From contig JAOXRY010000256.1 of the NCBI GenBank assembly GCA_025800305.1, positions 1 to 11,325 of the forward strand: a stretch of DNA of 11,325 nt, in the 5' to 3' direction. Below are positions 1-7,019 of this stretch, piece after piece. The stretch is from Campylobacterales bacterium. GTDB taxonomy: Bacteria > Campylobacterota > Campylobacteria > Campylobacterales > SZUA-545. A model generated the notes under the pieces. The model worked only from the letters and a program-made list of their open reading frames with translations, ran no database searches and was not told the origin of the DNA. The number at the start of each line of letters is the position of its first letter. Position 1 is the first letter of the stretch. The position numbers and the translations under genes were made by a program.

Positions 1-2
1 CT

Positions 3-818
3 TTAGTTGATGGACAGATACATATAGAACTTGTAATCGAAAAATCATCTAAAGAGTTAGACTTAGAATTTATTTATGAAAAAGAACCACCTGAATTTTA
101 TGAGAACAGCTTTAGCGATATAGTAGTTGATGTACTAAAAAACCAACTTAATCTAAGTTCTATTGATAATATGTTCTTTCATACCCACTATAAAAATATT
201 TTTATAAGTGAAATTAAAAAAATAATAGAACCACTTTATAACTCAAAAGAGACTCTATTAGATCCATTTTGTGAATTTTTATTTAACAAATATCAAGACT
301 ATATTCTACTTGATATTGGAGAGAAAATAATGATACTAATTTTAGGAAAAGTTCCTAATATTGCAAAATTCATTAACTTTTACAATGGTAATCCTACTTC
401 TATAAATGGACAAACTATTGAAAAACCTAACATTACATATTTAGAAAATGTATATACATACAACTCCATTCTTTCAGCTCTTAACAATAGACAAAATTTC
501 ATCACTAAACACAATATAGAAAAACTAGAAAGAGGAGACTTTCTATTAGAAAGAATGAAAAAATCACTGCTAGGACTTATAGAAAAACGAGAAGAGTTAG
601 ATAAGCAAAAAGTAGAAGAGACTTCAAAAGAGTATCAAGATCTTCTTTTTGATATAGATATTACAGAAAGAGACATTATCAATCGGGAAAATAGAAAGAA
701 AAAAGCAGATGAAGAGAATGCTTCTTTAAAAGAAGAGTATCAACAATTAAATGATCAAAAAGAAGATATAAAAAAAGCTTTAATCTCTGCTATAAAAAGT
801 TTTGATAAGTTGCTGTAA
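3..818 (+). CDS. Hypothetical protein with C-terminal coiled coil, 5' end outside window
   Basis: The frame is open from base 3 to the stop at 816-818, giving 271 residues. The first in-frame ATG at 171 has no Shine-Dalgarno in front, and the codons before it read as normal protein (for example ELVIEKSSKELDLEF), so the true start lies upstream of the window. There is no signal peptide in the visible part. The middle is a mixed alpha/aromatic segment with the look of a folded cytoplasmic domain. The last 90 residues or so are highly charged, rich in Glu, Lys, Asp and Gln, with the periodicity of a coiled coil (around LLERMKKSLLGLIEKREEL to the end). I do not recognise the family. It is the only plus-strand gene and converges on a decayed minus-strand gene, so it is the end of a separate transcription unit. 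A weak stem (AAGTT/AACTT) overlapping the stop and followed by T-rich DNA may terminate it. Confidence 0.75.
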   Translation, partial: LVDGQIHIELVIEKSSKELDLEFIYEKEPPEFYENSFSDIVVDVLKNQLNLSSIDNMFFHTHYKNIFISEIKKIIEPLYNSKETLLDPFCEFLFNKYQDYILLDIGEKIMILILGKVPNIAKFINFYNGNPTSINGQTIEKPNITYLENVYTYNSILSALNNRQNFITKHNIEKLERGDFLLERMKKSLLGLIEKREELDKQKVEETSKEYQDLLFDIDITERDIINRENRKKKADEENASLKEEYQQLNDQKEDIKKALISAIKSFDKLL

Positions 819-878
819 TAACTTTTAATTTCTTTCTTATAAATAGAGGTATCAAAAGTAAAGACATTGGATACTTAA

Positions 879-1141
879 CTAAATAAATAATAGGAAATAG
901 GATAATCTAGTATCATAGCTGTCCTGTTTAGGATAGAAAAAAGTCACTTTAGAATCATTGGAATCTAAAATCACTGAACGAATATAAGCTACTCAATCTT
1001 CAGAGATATATCCTTCAACAAAATCCCAAGTATCGGTTATATAAGAAAATTTTTCTCCTGCTATACAACCTTTCTCATCTTCTATTGTATTTTCAGAAAA
1101 CTCAATCCTCCATAAGAAAAAACATATAAAAATCTATTCAT
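879..1141 (-). pseudogene. Decayed small gene, unknown function
   Basis: This is the content of the 388-bp gap between the genes ending at 818 and 1207. An ATG at 1141-1139 opens a frame of only 19 codons (MNRFLYVFSYGG..., stop 1084-1082). Adding one T to the T6 run at 1117-1122 changes the start to MNRFLYVFFLWRIEFSENT and runs on through a protein-like sequence (EDEKGCIAGEKFSYITDTW). That frame hits one TGA at 995-993 (context YISED-stop-VAYIRSVIL, consistent with a mutated Trp codon) and ends at a TAG at 881-879. The coding-like composition on both sides of the TGA suggests a once-real gene of about 87 codons with a hydrophobic N-terminus. No Shine-Dalgarno is visible before the ATG. The family is not recognised. 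It lies directly downstream of the lipoprotein operon on the same strand and may have been its third gene. Confidence 0.5.
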
Positions 1142-1206
1142 ATTTATTATACAGCATTATGTATTCTATACTATATACCCCATATGACTTCTGGACAATA
1201 ATTATA

Positions 1207-2820
1207 TTACCATTGAAAATTTAGAACTTTTTCTTCAAAAATAGGTTTTAAATAATCATCTTTTGTGAGATCAACAACATAGTGATAAAGGTTTCCATTA
1301 ATTTTTCCATTGATTTTATATCCACTATACTGGATATATTCTGCTGACACATTTTGGCAAGTATTTTCTACTGAAAAGATATGAAGTTTTCCATCTTTTT
1401 TTAGGTGAGCATGAAATGGTTCATAAAAATACATTATTGCTTCTTCATACCTTTTAAAAGGAATATTAAAAACCTTAGTAAAACTTTTAGCAATAATACT
1501 TTTTTCTTTTTCTGTTGTATTCTCATCTTTTATATAAAAATAAATTTCTTTATCTATCATAGGAAAATACATTTCACGATTTGAAGTTGTTTTAAAATAT
1601 TGAAAATTATCAAAAGTTAATCTTCCCTTAGTCAATAAAGACTCAATCTTATTTTGAACAATTGTATTTCTGATAGTTGATTTATTATAGACACTGTCAT
1701 ACGGAAGTAAAGAATAACTCCACTCATTATTTTCAAACTTAACAATATAGTGTTGAAAATATAAATAGTGTTGATACAGCATACTTCCGCTTTTTTCACC
1801 TGTACCAACTAATTCTGAAGCTAAAAAACTTTTCTTATCCCACTTATCATCAATCATAAGAGGGCCTATTAAAGTTAATCCTTCCTTTTCTGTAAGAAAA
1901 GGTTTAAACTCTTTAAATAATTCTGTCTCTTTATTTGTTAAATAGTCAAAATAGTAAAACTGGTATTTTTTTGTTATAAAAGAACTTCCACTATCAGCAA
2001 TCCTTAAAATTGTTCCATTATCATCTACAGGAAAATCAGAAAATCTTGATAATTGAGTACTTTCATATGAATATCCATTATATAAACCTTGAGATTTTAA
2101 ATTTGAACTATTATTATCTAGAAACTTATATAATTCTCCGCCTCTACTAAGATAAATCTCGTTATTCTTAGTAAAAGAAAGTTGTTGTACAGTTTTTTTA
2201 TTTAATAAAGAAAACCATTTGTATTTTTCTTGTTTTTTATACCTATTTAGAGTTGACTGAATAAGATCTTTTTCAATATTATCTATTAAAATAAATTGTT
2301 TACCATCTATATTAAAAAAATCAACATTTATTCTATATATATAAGATTGATAAGACTCAAAGTTAGCAATATTATATGTACCATGAGATAAAGATGTAGT
2401 CCGCTCAATTAAATCTTCACAATAAATATCTTTTTTATGTTGTTTCTTTTTAATTAAATTATTTAAAAACCGAGGGTAGTTTTTATCAGAATTCATAGGG
2501 GCTGTTGGTAAAATATGACCTTCATCGGTATATTCAGTATAAACACCTGTTGTTTTAATAGTTTTAAATAAAAAGTTGTCTAATTCTCCTTTCTTGTTAT
2601 AACAAAGAGATCCATTATTCTCAATATACCCATATTGGCATTCTTTATTTCTATACAGTTCACTGTAATAATGAGAATAATTAAAATCAGTACCATGTAA
2701 TGATATCTTATTATGGGAAGGTTTTGTATCAATAAGGGATGAGGAGGAAGGTTCTTCACCTCCACATCCAATTAAGGTTAATAATACAATAGCTATTGTA
2801 GAAGAAATTCTATAACTCAA
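1207..2820 (-). CDS. Predicted lipoprotein of unknown function, second gene of lipoprotein pair
   Basis: 537 residues starting with TTG. The N-terminus is a lipoprotein signal peptide: Arg4, hydrophobic core at residues 8-18 (TIAIVLLTLIG) and lipobox L16-I17-G18-C19, followed by a Ser-rich linker (GGEEPSSSS). It should therefore be exported and lipid-anchored, probably facing the periplasm or cell surface. The mature part is rich in Tyr, Phe, Lys and Asn, with many aromatic beta-type segments and a few scattered cysteines. I see no catalytic motif and recognise no family. The TTG overlaps the TGA of the upstream gene in a 4-bp TTGA (2817-2820), and no strong Shine-Dalgarno precedes it, so its translation probably depends on ribosomes arriving from the upstream gene. 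Because that gene is split by frame changes, expression of this intact gene may depend on them too. Start choice: the only one that gives a complete signal peptide. Confidence 0.8.
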   Translation of the reverse strand: MSYRISSTIAIVLLTLIGCGGEEPSSSSLIDTKPSHNKISLHGTDFNYSHYYSELYRNKECQYGYIENNGSLCYNKKGELDNFLFKTIKTTGVYTEYTDEGHILPTAPMNSDKNYPRFLNNLIKKKQHKKDIYCEDLIERTTSLSHGTYNIANFESYQSYIYRINVDFFNIDGKQFILIDNIEKDLIQSTLNRYKKQEKYKWFSLLNKKTVQQLSFTKNNEIYLSRGGELYKFLDNNSSNLKSQGLYNGYSYESTQLSRFSDFPVDDNGTILRIADSGSSFITKKYQFYYFDYLTNKETELFKEFKPFLTEKEGLTLIGPLMIDDKWDKKSFLASELVGTGEKSGSMLYQHYLYFQHYIVKFENNEWSYSLLPYDSVYNKSTIRNTIVQNKIESLLTKGRLTFDNFQYFKTTSNREMYFPMIDKEIYFYIKDENTTEKEKSIIAKSFTKVFNIPFKRYEEAIMYFYEPFHAHLKKDGKLHIFSVENTCQNVSAEYIQYSGYKINGKINGNLYHYVVDLTKDDYLKPIFEEKVLNFQW

Positions 2821-4784
2821 TTAGGTCTCACATAAGTAATATGTTTACTTTGTTGATTACTAAATCGAACATCATACCTCATAAAAGAATTACGGTTTGG
2901 ATTATAGATATAAAAATAAATATAAGGACTTCCGTAGTTACTATAGTTTGTTGCTTTATAAGTTCCAATTATTACAAAATTATAAAATCTTGCTCCGCCA
3001 TTTGTATATTTTCTTTCATCTAAAGTCAAGATTACTGGAGAATTAAAGTCATCGATAACTAAATCAGTATCTCCCCAAAAAATAGATGGGACTTTTCTAT
3101 TATTGATTTGCTCTGATCTAACCTTATTTACTCCATTTTCATTTAAATACCTTTGAATACCATATTTTAAAGCATCAGCATTAACAGAAAACCCTATTGC
3201 TTTTGATATTATCCTACTACTATCAAAAGAGTTTGTAATACTATTAACATGACTTTGCTTTGTAGATCCGTTATATTGAAACTTATTTAGTCCATATCTT
3301 AAACTAACATATTTTAACATCATAGCAGTACCAACAATTGCTGATCTTTCAGAATACCAAGTTCTGCCATATCTATTAAACTTATGTAGGCCATCAGAAA
3401 TAGCAATTTGGGTCATCCAGACATTCCAGCCATCTAAAATATTCCATCCTCCAGACTTAATACTGTCTCCAAATCTAGAAACCCCTCGCAATGAGATAGA
3501 ATCAGAAACATCTTCACTTGTAGAAAAAACCACTTTAACACTATCTAAACTTCTATCTTTTATGTTATTCCATTGTAAATATTGACTATATTTTAAGTTT
3601 ACTGCTACATCAATATCACTATACTCATCTAATTTTGCAGAATCTCTATTTTTCTCTTGTGACAAATACTCTTTTTCATCATTAATATATTTAGCAACTA
3701 ACTCTTGTAATTTTGAAGAATCTCTTAGCTCAATAACTCTTGATTGAATATCTTTTTTCTGTAAATCTGTTTCTATAACATATCCATCATTCTCTGAAAT
3801 CAATTTTTCTCTTAGATCATGAGTAAGTTCAACGAAAGAGTTATTTTCATTTGCCTCACCAATAGATTTATCTAATACATTAAAAGTACCAACACCTTTA
3901 TAAGTAAAAAATAGATTCTCAAAACCTACGATTAATGATTCTGTTATTTCTAAATCTCTATATCCTTGTTTAGTTAGTTCTGCCTCAAATTCTAACTTAT
4001 TTTTAAATACATGAGATATACCCTCTATTCTTTGCTGTATACCTATACTATCATCAGAAGCCCCAACAACTAAAGAAAGAAATTTGTATTCACTCTCTTT
4101 CCCATTTTCAATAATCTCTTTAAGCTTCTCTTCATCAACTAAAGCATTATCAACATAGATAAAAACAGCAGCACCGTTTTTATCATCAAGGGTATTAAAT
4201 AACTTAGACCATACAAGTCTTGGTGTTTCAAAGTGTTCATGTGAAGCTATTTTTGCAGCTTTATAAACTAGATCTAAATAGTTTACATCTAAATCACCAC
4301 CAACAGTCATATCATTTTTTGATTGGATTGTTCCAATAACTTTAAGATCATCTGTTGTCGTGATTTTCCCACCAGAATGGACTCTACCAACTATATCTGC
4401 TTTTTGAAAGTTGATGTTTCCTTTTGCAACAATACCATTTTCAAAAGGTGAACCTACATCAACTGTTACATTCTCATTAAAAGTAATATTAGCATAAGAA
4501 TAAAGAGACTTTGTAATCAATAATTCATTTGTATCAACTGCTAAATCTGTCTCTGAAAGAATTGGTTTCGTTTGCAAGAATGAGGACTTTATTGTCCAAC
4601 TATTAGAACTTTCATCAAATGAGAAAGGATAGCTATTTGTAGTTATTGTTTCCTCTCCACCTTGAACTTCCAAAATATCTCCATTTTTACTAAGAATCAA
4701 TCCACTATCGAAAAACTTGTCAATGTCAATCGACTCAACAAACTCCTCTGCACTTACAGATCTTTGATTACTGTTTGATTCCAT
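2817..4784 (-). CDS. Main body of a large predicted lipoprotein with bactofilin-like beta repeats (5' part out of frame)
   Basis: 655-residue ORF from ATG 4784. It is probably the 3' body of a longer gene starting at 5050: there is no Shine-Dalgarno before this ATG, and protein-like sequence continues upstream in the same frame (NKTEGPLASISSSNIK) until a TGA at 4889-4887. Residues about 85-170 alternate short beta segments and glycines with INFQKADIVGRVHSGGKI and DLKVIGTIQSKNDMTVGGDL. This resembles bactofilin or other polymer-forming beta-helix repeats. Residues about 200-300 look like a mixed alpha/beta domain, and about 355-385 are charged and helical. The C-terminal 230 residues are rich in Trp, Tyr, Gly and Asn, with a repeated GLxKFxxxG-type motif (DGLHKFNRYG, YGLNKFQYNG). 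I do not recognise the whole protein. The stop overlaps the TTG start of the downstream lipoprotein by 4 bp, so the two form a translationally coupled pair. Confidence 0.7.
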   Translation of the reverse strand: MESNSNQRSVSAEEFVESIDIDKFFDSGLILSKNGDILEVQGGEETITTNSYPFSFDESSNSWTIKSSFLQTKPILSETDLAVDTNELLITKSLYSYANITFNENVTVDVGSPFENGIVAKGNINFQKADIVGRVHSGGKITTTDDLKVIGTIQSKNDMTVGGDLDVNYLDLVYKAAKIASHEHFETPRLVWSKLFNTLDDKNGAAVFIYVDNALVDEEKLKEIIENGKESEYKFLSLVVGASDDSIGIQQRIEGISHVFKNKLEFEAELTKQGYRDLEITESLIVGFENLFFTYKGVGTFNVLDKSIGEANENNSFVELTHDLREKLISENDGYVIETDLQKKDIQSRVIELRDSSKLQELVAKYINDEKEYLSQEKNRDSAKLDEYSDIDVAVNLKYSQYLQWNNIKDRSLDSVKVVFSTSEDVSDSISLRGVSRFGDSIKSGGWNILDGWNVWMTQIAISDGLHKFNRYGRTWYSERSAIVGTAMMLKYVSLRYGLNKFQYNGSTKQSHVNSITNSFDSSRIISKAIGFSVNADALKYGIQRYLNENGVNKVRSEQINNRKVPSIFWGDTDLVIDDFNSPVILTLDERKYTNGGARFYNFVIIGTYKATNYSNYGSPYIYFYIYNPNRNSFMRYDVRFSNQQSKHITYVRPN

Positions 4785-5050
4785 AGCAGAAAATATTCCA
4801 TTTATTTCGCTTCCACTATCTTTAATATTACTAGAACTTATTGAAGCAAGAGGTCCTTCTGTTTTATTTCTCCTCTTACAACTAAATCACCTTCTGTATG
4901 TATAGCTTTTGCTCTGTAATTATCTGGTTCCTTTGAAACCTTAACATCATTGGATGTCTTTGGTTCCCCCCCCTGATTGGCTACAACCACTTATTAGTAA
5001 AGATAGACTCACTAATCCTACAAAATCTTTTTTTGAAAATTCAATTTCAA
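4785..5050 (-). pseudogene. Frame-disrupted 5' end of the large lipoprotein gene (signal peptide and linker)
   Basis: A Shine-Dalgarno AGGAG (5060-5056) sits 5 nt before a TTG at 5050-5048, which opens MKLNFQKK and then stops. One extra A in the A7 run (5034-5028) would join it to KKDFVGLVSLSLLISGCS, a textbook lipoprotein signal peptide with lipobox ISGC (Cys codon 4985-4983). Right after it is a G8 tract (4973-4966). As sequenced, the frame ends nine codons past it; with G7 or G10 it continues into EPKTSNDVKVSKEPDNYRAK and HTEGDLVVRGEI. A third change near 4862-4872 (one extra A in a short A run) is needed to enter the 655-codon body. The three coding pieces line up in order with no overlap, so this is one gene with three frame breaks. 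It could be a true pseudogene, or a phase-variable gene in the off state with extra lesions. Confidence is high for the reconstruction and lower for the cause. Confidence 0.72.
4966..4973 (-). repeat. G8 homopolymer tract, candidate phase-variation switch
   Basis: Eight consecutive G on the coding strand, the longest G/C run in this AT-rich window; the next is a C5 at 7338. It lies a few codons after the lipobox Cys of the large lipoprotein. Poly-G tracts of this length in genes for surface structures are established slipped-strand contingency loci in Campylobacter and Helicobacter. Tract lengths of 7 or 10 would connect the lipobox frame to the downstream coding frame; 8 does not. Confidence 0.6.
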
Positions 5051-5065
5051 ACTGTCTCCTTTATT

Positions 5066-5081
5066 TATGTTTACAAACATA
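5066..5081. promoter_or_regulatory. Inverted repeat at the predicted start of the lipoprotein transcript
   Basis: Perfect 7-bp arms TATGTTT and AAACATA around AC. It sits between the proposed -10 and the Shine-Dalgarno of the large lipoprotein gene, spanning the expected transcription start. It could be an operator or a short 5' UTR hairpin. Seen directly; the role is inferred. Confidence 0.35.
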
Positions 5082-5083
5082 TG

Positions 5084-5113
5084 ATAATAAAAGTGTGTCA
5101 CAGTTTCTGTCAC
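5084..5113 (-). promoter_or_regulatory. Candidate sigma70-type promoter of the lipoprotein operon
   Basis: -35 GTGACA (5113-5108) and -10 TATTAT (5089-5084), each one mismatch from consensus, with an 18-bp spacer. The start would be near 5077, leaving a leader of about 27 nt before the TTG at 5050. It is the only good candidate in the 156-bp gap after leuA. Confidence 0.45.
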
Positions 5114-5114
5114 A
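5096..5114 (-). repeat. Tandem TGTGACA direct repeats over the promoter -35 region
   Basis: Two exact copies of TGTGACA on the minus strand (5114-5108 and 5102-5096), 12 bp start to start, slightly more than one helical turn. They overlap the -35 and spacer of the lipoprotein promoter. Such spacing is typical of tandem half-sites bound by a response regulator or similar activator or repressor. The regulator is unknown. Confidence 0.35.
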
Positions 5115-5158
5115 AAAATGATTTTTTTAATATTTTTTATAAATTTTATTATTTTTAT

Positions 5159-5182
5159 ATAGCACCTTTTAAAAGGTGCTAT
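5159..5182 (-). terminator. Perfect palindrome after leuA, probable terminator
   Basis: A 24-bp perfect palindrome with arms ATAGCACCTTTT/AAAAGGTGCTAT, beginning 25 nt past the leuA stop. Loop constraints leave a stem of about 9-10 bp in RNA. On the minus strand the following sequence is A/T-rich but not a clean T run; on the plus strand it is followed by TTTT. Position favours termination of leuA, but the weak U-tract leaves room for an operator role. Confidence 0.5.
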
Positions 5183-5206
5183 TTTAAGAAAAGAGTGTTA
5201 TATTGT

Positions 5207-6853
5207 CTAGATCTGGTCAACAGCATTTAAAAGTGCATTGATTGAAGCTAAAGTGATGTTTCTCTCTTTCCCGACTCCAAAAACAATCCCTTTTTCTGTT
5301 TGAATTCCTATATAAGCAACAGCGTAAGCGTCTGTTCCAATATTCAATGAGTGTTCGTGGTAATCAATCACATCAAACTCTGTATTTATGATGTTTGAGA
5401 TAATGCTACTCATAGCTTCTATTGGACCACCACCTTTTTTACTCTCTTTATAAGTTTGTCCTCGATAAGAGATCTCTGCTTCAACTGTTGTCTCCTTTGT
5501 AATTGCATCTGTATTTGATGTTACTTTCATTGGCTGAAAAGTCTCTGGCTTTACTAAAAAGTGTTTCTCAAAGGCTTCTAAAATCTCATCATTATTTAAA
5601 ACATCGCCTTTAATATCCGCGATATTTTGAATCACTTCTCCAACAATAGGATGCATTTTTTTAGGAATCTCGTAGTTAAACTTCTGCTCTAAAATAAAAG
5701 CTACACCACCTTTTCCTGATTGGGAATTAATTCTTATTAGATCTTCATAAGCTCTACCAACATCACTTGGATCTATAGGTAAGTAAGGAACTTCCCACAA
5801 GGAATTTTCTTTAACAGCTCTATGTGCCATTCCTTTATTAATAGCATCTTGATGAGATCCAGAAAAAGCAGTATAGACCATTTTTCCTACATATGGATGT
5901 CTAATGTGAGTATCTATCTCTGTACATTTTTCAACTATTCTTGCCACTTCGTTAATTTGAGAAAAATCCAACTGTGGATCTATCCCTTGTGTAAACATAT
6001 TTAAAGCAACAGTCATAATATCAACATTTCCTGTTCTTTCACCATTACCTAATAAAGTTCCCTCTACCCTATCAGCTCCAGCCATTAATGCTAACTCTGT
6101 TGCTGCTACTGCTGTTCCTCTATCATTGTGTGCATGTAAGCTTATTAAGTAATCTTCTCTATTTTCAATATTATTAATAAACCACTCAATTTGATCAGCA
6201 TAGATATTTGGCGTAGCCACTTCTACCGTTGCTGGTAAGTTTAAGATTATCTTATTTTTTGACAATCCTTTCCACTCTTTTCCAACAGCCTGGCAGATCT
6301 TAACAGCAAAATCTAACTCTGTTTGGGTAAAGCTCTCTGGAGAGTATTCTAAGTTTAAGTTTCCTTCAAAATCTTCAAAGTAACTTCTTACTAACTTTGC
6401 TCCATCTTTTGCAATTGTAATAATCTCATCTTGGCTTTTTTGAAAAACCATCTCTCTTTGCATTGTAGAGGTTGAGTTATACATATGAACAACAACATTC
6501 TTAGCACCTCTTAAAGCGTCTCTTGTCTTCTCTATTAAGTGCTCTCTTGCTTGGACTAAGACTTGGATTGTCACGTCATCTGGGATTCTATTTTCCTCGA
6601 TTAATCTTCTTGTAAAGTCAAATTCTACTTTTGAAGCAGAAGGAAAGCCAATTTCAATTGTTTTAAATCCGATTTTTACTAATAAATCGAAAAACTCTAA
6701 CTTCTTTGCCATATCCATAGGCTTTATTAAAGCTTGATTCCCATCTCTTAAATCAACACTACACCAGTTCGGTGCTTGTGAAATCTCATTATCTGGCCAA
6801 GTTCTTTTCTTTAAATCTATCTTTTTAAATGGTTTGTATTTATTACTGAACAT
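5207..6853 (-). CDS. leuA: 2-isopropylmalate synthase
   Basis: 548 residues. It condenses acetyl-CoA with 2-oxoisovalerate to (2S)-2-isopropylmalate, the first committed step of leucine synthesis, in the cytoplasm. The N-terminal half is a HMGL-like TIM barrel: SVDLRDGNQ (residues 32-40, D37 a metal ligand), the HxH metal motif in SLHAHNDRG (H240, H242), and GNGERTGN (269-276). The linker domain follows, and the C-terminal part (about 435-548) is the leucine-binding regulatory domain, with GGGPIEAM (474-481) and NIGTDAYAVAYIG (504-516). The N-terminal extension (KYKPFKKIDLKKRTWPDNEI) and sequence style match the yeast/mycobacterial-like long LeuA, not the shorter enterobacterial type. Shine-Dalgarno AAGGGA lies 5 nt before the ATG. 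It is intact and monocistronic here, with a leucine-rich leader ORF upstream, so both feedback inhibition and attenuation-like control are expected. Confidence 0.96.
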   Translation of the reverse strand: MFSNKYKPFKKIDLKKRTWPDNEISQAPNWCSVDLRDGNQALIKPMDMAKKLEFFDLLVKIGFKTIEIGFPSASKVEFDFTRRLIEENRIPDDVTIQVLVQAREHLIEKTRDALRGAKNVVVHMYNSTSTMQREMVFQKSQDEIITIAKDGAKLVRSYFEDFEGNLNLEYSPESFTQTELDFAVKICQAVGKEWKGLSKNKIILNLPATVEVATPNIYADQIEWFINNIENREDYLISLHAHNDRGTAVAATELALMAGADRVEGTLLGNGERTGNVDIMTVALNMFTQGIDPQLDFSQINEVARIVEKCTEIDTHIRHPYVGKMVYTAFSGSHQDAINKGMAHRAVKENSLWEVPYLPIDPSDVGRAYEDLIRINSQSGKGGVAFILEQKFNYEIPKKMHPIVGEVIQNIADIKGDVLNNDEILEAFEKHFLVKPETFQPMKVTSNTDAITKETTVEAEISYRGQTYKESKKGGGPIEAMSSIISNIINTEFDVIDYHEHSLNIGTDAYAVAYIGIQTEKGIVFGVGKERNITLASINALLNAVDQI

Positions 6854-6862
6854 TATTATCCC

Positions 6863-6928
6863 TTTGTTATATAAAATTTGTATATTGAAAAATTGTGTTT
6901 TGTGTGATTAAAATTAGAGAGAGAGGAG
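6863..6928 (-). promoter_or_regulatory. G-free, C-bearing leader RNA between leader ORF and leuA
   Basis: For 66 nt the transcript has no G at all, from the CUC Leu codons of the leader ORF to the GGG of the leuA Shine-Dalgarno. It contains a CU-rich part (Leu codons) and CA-rich parts (CACACAAAACACAA). G-poor, C-bearing, unstructured RNA is the known character of Rho loading (rut) sites. No GC stem plus U-run is visible, so a classical intrinsic attenuator seems absent. A Rho-dependent or translational mechanism is inferred. Confidence 0.4.
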
Positions 6929-6988
6929 CAGGAGTGAATTGTTACTTTTTACTGAGATACAACCTGTGTATATTGTTTGCTTATACAT
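6914..6988 (-). CDS. Leucine-rich leader peptide upstream of leuA
   Basis: A 24-codon ORF, ATG 6988-6986 to TAA 6916-6914, beginning MYKQTIYTGC and ending LLLLSL. Five of the last six sense codons are Leu, written CTC, CTG, CTC, CTC and CTC. The large genes here mostly use TTA and CTT for Leu, so these look like slow codons. A strong Shine-Dalgarno (AAAGGAGTT) lies 5-7 nt before the ATG, and a promoter ends about 25 nt upstream. The layout of promoter, short ORF with terminal Leu run, 60-nt gap and leuA is that of amino-acid leader peptides (compare leuL of enterobacteria), where ribosome stalling on Leu codons senses charged tRNA-Leu. The leader Shine-Dalgarno AGGAGT (7000-6995) is complementary to ACTCCT within the Ser-Leu-Leu codons (6935-6930), which may allow self-masking. 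The peptide itself probably has no function after release. Confidence 0.8.
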   Translation of the reverse strand: MYKQTIYTGCISVKSNNSLLLLSL

Positions 6989-7019
6989 TTTTTAACTCCT
7001 TTTTTTATTGTTCAAAACG

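Noticed and set aside
804..834. Possible terminator after the plus-strand gene (AAGTT/AACTT stem)
   Set aside because: The stem has only 5 AT-rich pairs with an 8-nt loop and is too weak to list as a feature.
2580..2771. 63-codon minus-strand open frame inside the 537-residue lipoprotein gene
   Set aside because: It lies in another frame within a gene with a clear signal peptide, and has no Shine-Dalgarno or protein-like features.
2817..4784. ATG at 4784 as the natural start of the 655-codon protein
   Set aside because: No Shine-Dalgarno, no signal peptide, and protein-like sequence plus a lipobox lie upstream in other frames. It remains a possible fallback start.
5033..5230. Plus-strand open frame of 65 codons across the leuA-lipoprotein gap
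   Set aside because: Composition is Phe/Tyr-rich as expected from AT-rich noncoding DNA, and it runs antisense through a promoter, palindrome and the end of leuA.
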